Positions 55,484-64,000 of a stretch of DNA of 64,000 nt are shown here, in pieces (positions within the stretch are counted from its first letter, which is position 1; every line of letters starts with the position of its first letter). The stretch is from Zoogloea oryzae (lineage in GTDB: Bacteria; Pseudomonadota; Gammaproteobacteria; Burkholderiales; Rhodocyclaceae): contig NZ_BSPX01000009.1 in the NCBI RefSeq assembly GCF_030161255.1, forward strand, positions 16,300-80,299, read 5' to 3'. The translations under genes were made by a program, and so were the position numbers. Under the pieces are notes generated by a model. That model saw only the letters and a program-made list of their open reading frames with translations. It made no database searches and was not told the origin of the DNA.

Positions 55484-55487
<4 letters not shown>
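54816..55487 (+). CDS. rnc: Ribonuclease III
   Basis: 223 residues. The signature NNERLEFLGDSVL and the acidic metal site residues in ADALEAIIAAVFLD form the catalytic domain; the double-stranded-RNA-binding domain occupies residues about 155-222 (LQEWLQGRRMPLPKYSLADT). Processes rRNA precursors and structured mRNA. Overlaps era by four bases. Confidence 0.97.
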
Positions 55488-56398
<911 letters not shown>

Positions 56399-56419
56399 GC
56401 CGGCCCGGGGCAGCCTGCC

Positions 56420-57163
56420 GTGAGCGCCAAGCAGCGCGTCGACCAGCAGCCGGGCTTCGTGCTGCACAGCTACCCGTATCGCGAGACCAGCCTCATTGTC
56501 GAGGTGTTCAGCCGCGACCACGGCCGAGTCGGCCTGGTGGCGAAGGGCGCCCGGCGTCCGGCCTCGCAGCTGCGCGGCGTGCTGATGGCCTTCCAGCCGC
56601 TGTTCATCGACTGGAGCGGCGGTGGCGAGATGAAGACCCTGATCCGCGCCGAATGGCAGGGCGGCCAGCCGCTGCTCGGCGGTCAGGCGCTGCTCTGCGC
56701 GTATTACGCCAACGAACTCCTGATGCGCCTCATGCCCCGCGAGGACGCCCACCCCCGGCTTTACGCCGCCTACGGCGAAGCCCTGCGGGCGCTGGCGGCG
56801 GGCGAATCGCAGGAAGTCGTCCTGCGCCGCTTCGAGCTCGCCCTGCTGCAGGAACTCGGCTACGGCCTGCTCCTCGAAGCCGACGCGGACGACGCGCCCG
56901 TCCGAGGCGACACCCGCTACGCTTATATAATCGAGCGCGGCCCGATCTCGCTGGAAGGCTTCGACGCGGCCGGCGACGAGCTCGCCACTGTTTCCGGCAA
57001 GACCCTGCTCGACATGGCCGCCGGCGATTTCCGTGATCCGGAAACCCTGGTCCAGAGCAAGGCCCTGATGCGCCGGCTCATCCAGCATTACCTCGGCGGG
57101 CAGCAGCTCCAGTCCCGCCGCGTATTCACCGAACTCTTTGCCTTTCCCGGAGACCTCTCTTGA
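56420..57163 (+). CDS. recO: DNA repair protein RecO
   Basis: 247 residues from GTG 56420. The OB-fold N-terminus (PGFVLHSYPYRETSLIVEVFSRDHGRVGLVAKGARRP) is characteristic. The zinc-binding Cys cluster of some RecO proteins is missing, as in many proteobacteria. Loads RecA at gaps with RecR. Overlaps pdxJ by four bases (TTGA). Confidence 0.94.
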   Translation: MSAKQRVDQQPGFVLHSYPYRETSLIVEVFSRDHGRVGLVAKGARRPASQLRGVLMAFQPLFIDWSGGGEMKTLIRAEWQGGQPLLGGQALLCAYYANELLMRLMPREDAHPRLYAAYGEALRALAAGESQEVVLRRFELALLQELGYGLLLEADADDAPVRGDTRYAYIIERGPISLEGFDAAGDELATVSGKTLLDMAAGDFRDPETLVQSKALMRRLIQHYLGGQQLQSRRVFTELFAFPGDLS

Positions 57164-57921
57164 TCGAACTCGGCGTCAACATCGACCACGTGGCCACCCT
57201 CCGCCAGGCTCGCCGCACCTGGGAACCCGACCCCGTGTGGGCGGCCGTCGAAGCCCACCTGGGCGGTGCCGACGGCATCACCGTGCACCTGCGCGAAGAC
57301 CGCCGCCACATCCAGGACGAGGACGTGCGCCGCCTGCGCGACCTCACCCAGATCAAGCTCAACCTCGAGATGGCCGCCACCGACGAGATGGTCGGTATCG
57401 CCTGCGGCATCAAGCCCGAGATGGCGATGTTCGTGCCCGAAGGCCGTCACGAGGTGACCACCGAAGGCGGCCTCGACATCGTGTCGCAGGAAGCGCGCCT
57501 GAAGGATGCGGTTTCCCGCCTGGCCGACGCCGGCATCATCGTCAGCGTCTTCATCGACGCCGAGATCGCCCAGGTCGAAGCGGCCGCGCGCATCGGCGCG
57601 AAGGTCTGCGAGATCCACACCGGCCCTTACGCCCACGCCTTCCACGCCGCCGGCCGCGACGCCGAAAGCCCGGCCGTGCTGGCCGAGATCGACAAGATCG
57701 CCCGCGCCGGCGAGGCGATCCGCGGCCTCGGCCTGCGTTTCAACGCCGGCCACGCGCTCAACTACTACAACGTCCAGCCCATCGCGCGCCTGCCGGGCAT
57801 CCGCGAGCTGCACATCGGCCACTCCATCGTCAGCCGCGCGGTGTTCTCTGGCATGCGCGAGGCCGTGCGTGAGATGAAGCGCCTGATGCGCGAAGGCGCC
57901 GCCCTCGGCCGTCAAGCGTGA
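57160..57921 (+). CDS. pdxJ: Pyridoxine 5'-phosphate synthase
   Basis: 253 residues from TTG 57160. IELGVNIDHVATLRQARRT at the N-terminus, GADGITVHLREDRRHI, and AGHALNYYNVQPIA are PdxJ signatures. Final step of vitamin B6 synthesis through the DXP-dependent route. Standard partner of acpS, which it overlaps by four bases. Confidence 0.97.
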   Translation: MIELGVNIDHVATLRQARRTWEPDPVWAAVEAHLGGADGITVHLREDRRHIQDEDVRRLRDLTQIKLNLEMAATDEMVGIACGIKPEMAMFVPEGRHEVTTEGGLDIVSQEARLKDAVSRLADAGIIVSVFIDAEIAQVEAAARIGAKVCEIHTGPYAHAFHAAGRDAESPAVLAEIDKIARAGEAIRGLGLRFNAGHALNYYNVQPIARLPGIRELHIGHSIVSRAVFSGMREAVREMKRLMREGAALGRQA

Positions 57922-58295
57922 TCCACGGCATCGGCACCGACATCGTCCGGGTCGCGCGTCTGGCCGAAGCGCTGACGCGCCACGGCCGGCGGTTTGCGGC
58001 GCGGGTGCTGGACGAATCCGAGCTGCCGGCCTTCGAAGCCGCCGCCCATCCCGAGCGCTTCCTCGCCAAGCGCTTTGCCGCCAAGGAAGCCTTCGGCAAG
58101 GCGCTCGGCACCGGCGTTGCCGTGCCGGCCACGCTCCACGCCGTGCGGGTCGGGCACGACGCCCTGGGCAAGCCGCTGTTTGAATTTTCTGCCGCCCTCG
58201 CCGATCACATGCGGGAGCAGGGCCTCGCGGCCCACCTGAGCCTTTCCGACGAAGCCGAATACGTCGTCGCTTTTGCCGTCATCGAAAAAACATGA
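57918..58295 (+). CDS. acpS: Holo-ACP synthase
   Basis: 125 residues from GTG 57918. Metal-binding GIGTDIVRVARL and the FLAKRFAAKEAFGKALGTG block define AcpS. Transfers 4'-phosphopantetheine from CoA to Ser37 of the AcpP encoded at 43773. Overlaps nagZ by four bases. Confidence 0.96.
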   Translation: MIHGIGTDIVRVARLAEALTRHGRRFAARVLDESELPAFEAAAHPERFLAKRFAAKEAFGKALGTGVAVPATLHAVRVGHDALGKPLFEFSAALADHMREQGLAAHLSLSDEAEYVVAFAVIEKT

Positions 58296-59329
58296 AGCCT
58301 TCCCACGCCCAGCCCGGCCCGATCATGCTCGACGTGGCCGCCCACGAAGTCACCGCCGAAGAGCGCGAAATCCTGCAGCACCCGCTGGTGGGCGGGGTGA
58401 TCCTGTTCGCCCGCAACTACGCCGAGCCCGAGCAGCTGCGCGCCCTCACCGCCGCCATCCGCGCGGTGCGGCCGGAGCTGGTGATCTCTGTCGACCACGA
58501 AGGCGGCCGCGTGCAGCGTTTCCGCGACGGCTTCACCCGCCTGCCGGCGATGCGCCGCTTTGGCGCCGTGTGGAATGACGATCCCGCGCTCGCAAGCGCC
58601 GCCGCCCGCCACGCCGGCTTCGTACTGGCCGCCGAACTGCGCGCCCATGGCGTCGACCTCAGCTACGCGCCGGTGCTCGATCTGGACTACGGTGTCAGCA
58701 GTGTGATCGGCGACCGGGCCTTCCACCGCGATCCCCAGGTCGCCACCGAGCTCGCCCGGGCGGTGATCGCCGGGCTGGCCGACGCCGGCATGCGCGCGGT
58801 GGGCAAGCACTTTCCCGGCCACGGCGCGGTCGAGGCCGATTCCCATGTGGCGATCCCCGTCGATGGCCGCAGCTTCGACGCCGTGTGGGCCGACGACATC
58901 CAGCCCTTCCGCAACCTGGCGTTGGAACTGGGTGGTGTGATGCCCGCCCACGTGATCTTCGAAAACATCGATCCGCGCCCGGCGGGCTTCTCGCCCTTCT
59001 GGCTGCAGGAGGTGCTGCGTGGCCGGCTCGGTTTTGGCGGGGTGATCTTCTCCGACGATCTGACCATGGAAGGCGCCAGCGTGGCGGGCGACATCGTGGC
59101 CCGCGCCAGCGCCGCCCACGGCGCCGGCTGCGACATGGTGCTGGTGTGCAACCGGCCTGATCTGGCGGTGCAGCTCATCGACCGCTGGCGTCCGGAGGTG
59201 AGCGCCGACAGCGCCGCCCGCGTCGCCGCCCTGCTGCCGCGCCCCGGCACGATGCCGGCCGACCCGGAAACCCTGGCTGGCTGGGCGCCCTACGTGGCCG
59301 CCCGCGACAGCGTGCTCGCCCTGGCCTGA
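58292..59329 (+). CDS. nagZ: Beta-N-acetylglucosaminidase NagZ
   Basis: 345 residues, glycoside hydrolase family 3. Motifs: ISVDHEGGRVQRF, SVIGDRAFHRDPQV, GKHFPGHGAVEADSH (the His loop acting as acid/base) and the nucleophile Asp in FSDDLTMEGA. Cytoplasmic enzyme of peptidoglycan recycling, removing GlcNAc from anhydro-muropeptides; it influences AmpC induction in other bacteria. Confidence 0.96.
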   Translation: MKPSHAQPGPIMLDVAAHEVTAEEREILQHPLVGGVILFARNYAEPEQLRALTAAIRAVRPELVISVDHEGGRVQRFRDGFTRLPAMRRFGAVWNDDPALASAAARHAGFVLAAELRAHGVDLSYAPVLDLDYGVSSVIGDRAFHRDPQVATELARAVIAGLADAGMRAVGKHFPGHGAVEADSHVAIPVDGRSFDAVWADDIQPFRNLALELGGVMPAHVIFENIDPRPAGFSPFWLQEVLRGRLGFGGVIFSDDLTMEGASVAGDIVARASAAHGAGCDMVLVCNRPDLAVQLIDRWRPEVSADSAARVAALLPRPGTMPADPETLAGWAPYVAARDSVLALA

Positions 59330-59341
59330 TCCGCCCGCACC

Positions 59342-61138
59342 ATGAGCTTCGACGCCAAGGCCTTCCTGCGCACCCTCACCGAGGAGCCCGGCGTGTACCG
59401 GATGATCGGCGAGGGCGACGCGGTGCTCTACGTCGGCAAGGCCAAGAACCTCAAGCGGCGGGTGGCGTCCTACTTCCAGCGCACCCAGCTGTCGCCGCGC
59501 ATCGCCATCATGGTGGGGCAGGTGGTGCGCGTCGATACCACCGCGACCCGCTCCGAGGCCGAGGCGCTGATCCTCGAAAACAACCTCATCAAGAGCCTCG
59601 GGCCGAAGTACAACATCCTGTTTCGGGACGACAAGTCGTATCCGTACATCGCGCTGTCGGCCGGCGAGTTTCCGCAGATCTATTACCACCGCGGCGGCTT
59701 CAGGAAGGGTGAGCGCTACTTCGGGCCTTTCCCCAACAGCTGGGCCGTGCGCGAGACCCTGCACCTGATGCAGAAGATCTTCCGCCTGCGCACCTGCGAA
59801 GACACCACCTTCTCCAACCGCTCGCGGCCCTGCCTGCTGCACCAGATCAACCGCTGCACCGGGCCCTGCGTGGGGCTGATCGACAAGGAGGCCTACGCCG
59901 GCGACGTGCGTCTCGCCAGCCTGTTCCTCAACGGCCGCCACGGCGACGTGGTGGATGATCTGTCGCGCCGGATGCAGGCCGCGTCCGACGAGCTCGCCTT
60001 CGAGAAGGCCGTCGTCTATCGCGACCAGATCCGCAACCTGCAGGCCGTGCTCCACAAGCAGTTCGTCGAGAGCGCCAAGGACGAGGACGTGGACGTGATC
60101 GCCGCGCTGGAGCGGGGCGGGATGGTGTGCGTCAATCTGGCGATGATCCGCGGCGGACGCCACCTGGGCGACCGGCCGCTGTTCCCCAGCAACGCCCAGG
60201 GCGTCGCGCCGCTGGATGCGCTGGTGGCCTTCGTCGAGCAGCATTACCTCGATCACCCGCTGCCCGGGCGCATCCTCGTCAACGGCGATCCGGCCGTGGT
60301 CAAGGAAGCGCTGGAGGAGGTCATCGAAGGCAAGGTGACGGTCGTGGCCGCCCGCTACGAGAACGAGCGTGCCTGGATCGGCATGGCCGAGAACAACGCC
60401 AGCCTCGCGCTGCTGGCCCGCGAGCAGGAATCCAGCCGCGGCGAGCAGCGCCTCGACGCCCTGCGCGAAGCCATCGGCCTGGCCGATGTGCCGAGCCGCA
60501 TCGAATGCTTCGACATCTCCCACACCATGGGCGAGGCCACCGTGGCGTCCTGCGTGGTGTGGGACGGCAAGGCCATGAAGAAATCCGAGTACCGCCGCTA
60601 CAACATCACCGGCATCACCGCCGGCGACGACTACGCCGCGATGCGTCAGGCGCTCACCCGACGCTACGAAAAGGTGGCGGCAGGTGAGGGCGTGTGCCCG
60701 GACGTGATCCTCATCGACGGCGGCAAGGGGCAGATGGGCGTGGCGAAGGAAGTGCTCGCCGAGCTGGGGCTGGAGTCGATCACCATGTTCGGCGTGGCCA
60801 AGGGCGAGAGCCGCAAGCCGGGCCTCGAAGAGCTGGTCTTTCCGGATGGTCGCGAGCCCGTGCACCTGCGCCCCGATGCGCCGGCCCTGCACCTGATCCA
60901 GGAAATCCGCGACGAAGCCCACCGTTTCGCCATCACCGGCCACCGCGCCCGCCGCGCCAAGACCCGCAACACCTCCCGCCTCGAAGACATCGCCGGCGTC
61001 GGCCCCACGCGGCGCCGCAAGCTGCTGGCCGCCTTCGGCGGCATCGACGGTGTGCGCAACGCCACGGTCGAAGATCTGTGTCGCGTGGAAGGCATCAACC
61101 GGCATCTTGCCGAACAGATATACAATTCGCTGCGATAG
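59342..61138 (+). CDS. uvrC: UvrABC excinuclease subunit C
   Basis: 598 residues. GIY-YIG nuclease domain at the N-terminus (EPGVYRMIGEGDAVLYVGKAKNLKRRV), UVR motif near residue 200 (DDLSRRMQAASDELAFEKAV), RNase-H-like domain with ECFDISHTMGEATV and LIDGGKGQ, and C-terminal helix-hairpin-helix repeats (LEDIAGVGPTRRRKLLAAFG). Makes both incisions in nucleotide excision repair with UvrB. Confidence 0.97.
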   Translation: MSFDAKAFLRTLTEEPGVYRMIGEGDAVLYVGKAKNLKRRVASYFQRTQLSPRIAIMVGQVVRVDTTATRSEAEALILENNLIKSLGPKYNILFRDDKSYPYIALSAGEFPQIYYHRGGFRKGERYFGPFPNSWAVRETLHLMQKIFRLRTCEDTTFSNRSRPCLLHQINRCTGPCVGLIDKEAYAGDVRLASLFLNGRHGDVVDDLSRRMQAASDELAFEKAVVYRDQIRNLQAVLHKQFVESAKDEDVDVIAALERGGMVCVNLAMIRGGRHLGDRPLFPSNAQGVAPLDALVAFVEQHYLDHPLPGRILVNGDPAVVKEALEEVIEGKVTVVAARYENERAWIGMAENNASLALLAREQESSRGEQRLDALREAIGLADVPSRIECFDISHTMGEATVASCVVWDGKAMKKSEYRRYNITGITAGDDYAAMRQALTRRYEKVAAGEGVCPDVILIDGGKGQMGVAKEVLAELGLESITMFGVAKGESRKPGLEELVFPDGREPVHLRPDAPALHLIQEIRDEAHRFAITGHRARRAKTRNTSRLEDIAGVGPTRRRKLLAAFGGIDGVRNATVEDLCRVEGINRHLAEQIYNSLR

Positions 61139-61153
61139 CCAGCGAACGCCGAC

Positions 61154-61726
61154 ATGCCTCTGAACATTCCAAACACCCTCACCTGGGCGCGCATAGCGCT
61201 GATCCCGTTTTTCGTCGGCATTTATTACTTCCCGGACAACGTGATCTCCCCCGAGGACAAGAACCTAGCGGCGACGCTCACCTTCATCGTGGCTGCCGTG
61301 ACCGACTGGTTCGACGGCTATCTGGCGCGCTCGCTAGGCCAGACCTCGGCCTTCGGCGCCTTCCTCGATCCGGTGGCCGACAAGCTGATGGTCGCGGCCG
61401 CGCTCATCGTGCTGGTGCACCTGGGGCGGGTCGATTCGCTGATCGCGCTGGTCATCATCGGGCGCGAGATCACCATCTCGGCGCTGCGCGAGTGGATGGC
61501 CAAGGTTGGCGCTGCCGGCAGTGTGGCGGTGGCCTTCGTGGGCAAGCTGAAGACGGCGGCCCAGATGTCGGCGATTCCGCTGCTGCTCTACGAAGCCCCG
61601 GTGCTGGGCTTCGACAGCATCGGGCTCGGCACCGTGCTGATCTACGTCGCGGCCGTGCTCACCCTGTGGTCGATGGGCTACTACATGCGCTGCGCGTGGC
61701 CGGAGCTCGCCAAGCGCAGCCGCTAA
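61154..61726 (+). CDS. pgsA: CDP-diacylglycerol-glycerol-3-phosphate 3-phosphatidyltransferase
   Basis: 190 residues, integral membrane. The CDP-alcohol phosphotransferase motif D-G-x2-A-R-x8-G-x3-D-x3-D is complete in DWFDGYLARSLGQTSAFGAF plus LDPVADK. Several hydrophobic helices. First committed step of phosphatidylglycerol synthesis. Adjacent to uvrC as in E. coli. Confidence 0.96.
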   Translation: MPLNIPNTLTWARIALIPFFVGIYYFPDNVISPEDKNLAATLTFIVAAVTDWFDGYLARSLGQTSAFGAFLDPVADKLMVAAALIVLVHLGRVDSLIALVIIGREITISALREWMAKVGAAGSVAVAFVGKLKTAAQMSAIPLLLYEAPVLGFDSIGLGTVLIYVAAVLTLWSMGYYMRCAWPELAKRSR

Positions 61727-61757
61727 GGCGGGTTTCTACGAAATCTTCCGAAAGTGC

Positions 61758-61785
61758 TTGACGCCGCAGTTACAGTGTCTATAAT
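61758..61785 (+). promoter_or_regulatory. Sigma-70 promoter of the Gly-Cys-Gly tRNA operon
   Basis: TTGACG, 16-base spacer, TATAAT, ending 15 bases before the first tRNA. Confidence 0.85.
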
Positions 61786-61800
61786 GGCGGCTCTTTCAGG

Positions 61801-61876
61801 GCGGCAGTAGCTCAGTTGGTAGAGCGCAACCTTGCCAAGGTTGAGGTCGAGAGTTCGAGACTCTTCTGCCGCTCCA
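61801..61876 (+). tRNA. tRNA-Gly(GCC), copy 1
   Basis: 76 nt with encoded CCA. Acceptor GCGGCAG/CTGCCGC, anticodon GCC in CTTGCCAAG, T arm GAGTTCGAGACTC. Confidence 0.97.
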
Positions 61877-61925
61877 AGAAATTTTGAAGGGAAGCAGTTT
61901 TTGGATGCTTCTCTGTGAGGTACAC

Positions 61926-61999
61926 GGCGCGATAGCAAAGCGGTTATGCACCGGATTGCAAATCCGTGTAGGTCGGTTCGACTCCGGCTCGCGCCTCCA
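61926..61999 (+). tRNA. tRNA-Cys(GCA)
   Basis: 74 nt with CCA. Acceptor GGCGCGA/TCGCGCC, anticodon GCA in ATTGCAAAT. Second gene of the operon. Confidence 0.97.
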
Positions 62000-62011
62000 G
62001 GCTAGAACAAA

Positions 62012-62087
62012 GCGGCAGTAGCTCAGTTGGTAGAGCGCAACCTTGCCAAGGTTGAGGTCGAGAGTTCGAGACTCTTCTGCCGCTCCA
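62012..62087 (+). tRNA. tRNA-Gly(GCC), copy 2
   Basis: 76 nt, identical to copy 1, 12 bases after tRNA-Cys. Confidence 0.97.
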
Positions 62088-62093
62088 GAACAG

Positions 62094-62127
62094 ACGGGGA
62101 AAACGATAAATCGTTTTCCCCGTTTTT
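62094..62127 (+). terminator. Terminator of the tRNA operon
   Basis: Perfect 13-bp stem ACGGGGAAAACGA/TCGTTTTCCCCGT with TAAA loop, then TTTTT. Confidence 0.92.
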
Positions 62128-62241
62128 GTTTTGTCCTGTCGCTGTAGCCTGTCTGCAAGACGCCTGTTTTCAGCCTGTCATCTCGCCTGCCCAGAATCGT
62201 CACGAACGGCGCGATACCTCATCCGCCGATTGGGGACAGGC

Positions 62242-62460
62242 ATGCAATCAATTCTTGAAACGGGCATCCGGCAGATTCTGCGCCGCCTCTTCGGGTCGGA
62301 CGTGGAAGCCTTCATTCTGGACGACGACTGGCAGGGGCTGCTGTTCGTGCCGGATTTCGGTGCCGACCGGCGGGTGAGTGTGCCGGCCGAGCCGATGGCT
62401 GAAGCGCAGTTCACCCAGTGGCCTTACGCCAGCGATGCCGCTCCGGCGGCGGCCGGCTGA
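62242..62460 (+). CDS. Small hypothetical protein (72 aa)
   Basis: Starts at ATG 62242 (MQSILETGIRQILRRLFGSD), with a weak GGGGACAGG upstream. N-terminal amphipathic helix followed by ILDDDWQGLLFVPDFG and an Ala/Pro-rich end. Family not recognised; codon use is like the core genes. A longer frame to 62131 runs into the tRNA terminator area and is rejected. Confidence 0.55.
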   Translation: MQSILETGIRQILRRLFGSDVEAFILDDDWQGLLFVPDFGADRRVSVPAEPMAEAQFTQWPYASDAAPAAAG

Positions 62461-62474
62461 GCTTCCGGCGCCAC

Positions 62475-62504
62475 AAACAAAAACGGCTGGCCGCAGCCAG
62501 CCGT
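62475..62504 (-). terminator. Terminator of the acyl-CoA dehydrogenase gene
   Basis: Stem ACGGCTGGC/GCCAGCCGT followed on the minus strand by TTTTTGTTT, about 18 bases past the stop. Confidence 0.85.
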
Positions 62505-62521
62505 CGCTCTGCCAGGGCGCT

Positions 62522-63691
<1,170 letters not shown>

Positions 63692-63861
63692 CGGGTCATC
63701 CTGGTCGGGTTGGGCGAACGCCCGGCGGGGCGCAGGCGTTGATGATGCCCCAGCCCGGCCGGGGAAGCACGCCACCTGTCTGGTGGTGCGTCTGGCGCAG
63801 GTGGAGATGGGGCCCGGACATCCATGCGTGGGTCTCGCGCACCCGGCAACGAGTGATCTTT

Positions 63862-63875
63862 ACTCACGCGTGAGT
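63862..63875. promoter_or_regulatory. Perfect 14-bp palindrome upstream of gcdH
   Basis: ACTCACGCGTGAGT, 171 bases before the gcdH ATG and about 85 before a possible plus-strand gene. The shape (TTACTnACnnGTnAGT) is typical of TetR-family operators. No regulator gene is visible in the window. Confidence 0.5.
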
Positions 63876-63959
63876 TCGCGCCGCTCATCGATGGGGGCGT
63901 GTCGAGCCTGTCCGAATTTTTGTGTTTGAGGCATAACGTAGTCCCGGAAAGGAATGGTT

Positions 63960-64000
63960 ATGCCAAGGAAGAAACAGAAACAGCCGCTGCCTGCGGTTGC
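63960..64000 (+). CDS. Start of a gene cut by the right edge
   Basis: ATG 63960 (MPRKKQKQPLPAV, continuing past the window) has AAAGGAA about eight bases upstream. Basic N-terminus; too short to identify. Confidence 0.4.
   Translation, partial: MPRKKQKQPLPAV

Overview
The window looks like chromosome of a GC-rich betaproteobacterium, most likely of the Rhodocyclales (Azoarcus/Thauera type). That placement is an inference from gene order (yceD-rpmF-plsX-fabHDG-acpP-fabF; nadB // rpoE-rseABC-mucD-glutaredoxin-lepA-lepB-DUF4845-rnc-era-recO-pdxJ-acpS-nagZ) and base composition, not from a marker gene.

Region 1 (1-7,096) is accessory. A minus-strand operon encodes a FAD-dependent oxidoreductase of the halogenase/LodB type, a cytoplasmic cupredoxin-domain protein, and a large protein that runs off the left edge and that I do not recognise. 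Divergently lies a two-gene unit: a secreted coiled-coil protein, and a trypsin-fold protease coupled to it by a GTGA overlap.

Region 2 (about 7,100-27,800) is mobile. It carries a 1,067-residue family-B DNA polymerase, two different tyrosine recombinases, a protein that looks like a DDE/rve integrase stripped of its catalytic residues, a PD-(D/E)XK-like protein, a series of small plasmid/ICE-type genes separated by short perfect hairpins, a RadC-like protein, and a five-gene defence operon (ABC three-component system, HEPN plus zinc-ribbon protein, AbiH). Four copies of a 46-47 bp element lie in the same orientation at 10780, 15103, 16176 and 27445. Each has identical 9-bp inverted arms (GGTGTCAAT/ATTGACACC) and a fixed asymmetric core, and together they cut the region into blocks. 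One copy contains the predicted start codon of the polymerase, and another abuts a terminator. These sites, together with the polymerase and recombinases, are the best candidate here for something not described before. The region is followed by two tRNA-Asn genes, a classical insertion locus.

Region 3 (28,032-64,000) is ordinary core chromosome: aromatic/aspartate aminotransferase, uvrB, tyrosine phosphatase, RNase E, rluC, a HAD phosphatase with a Rieske protein, a methyltransferase with maf, the fatty-acid/phospholipid operon, nadB, the sigma-E envelope-stress operon running into lepA/lepB/rnc/era/recO/pdxJ/acpS/nagZ, uvrC, pgsA, three tRNAs (Gly-Cys-Gly), and a glutaryl-CoA-dehydrogenase-like gene. 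Many of these genes overlap by four bases (ATGA, GTGA, TTGA), so translational coupling is common.
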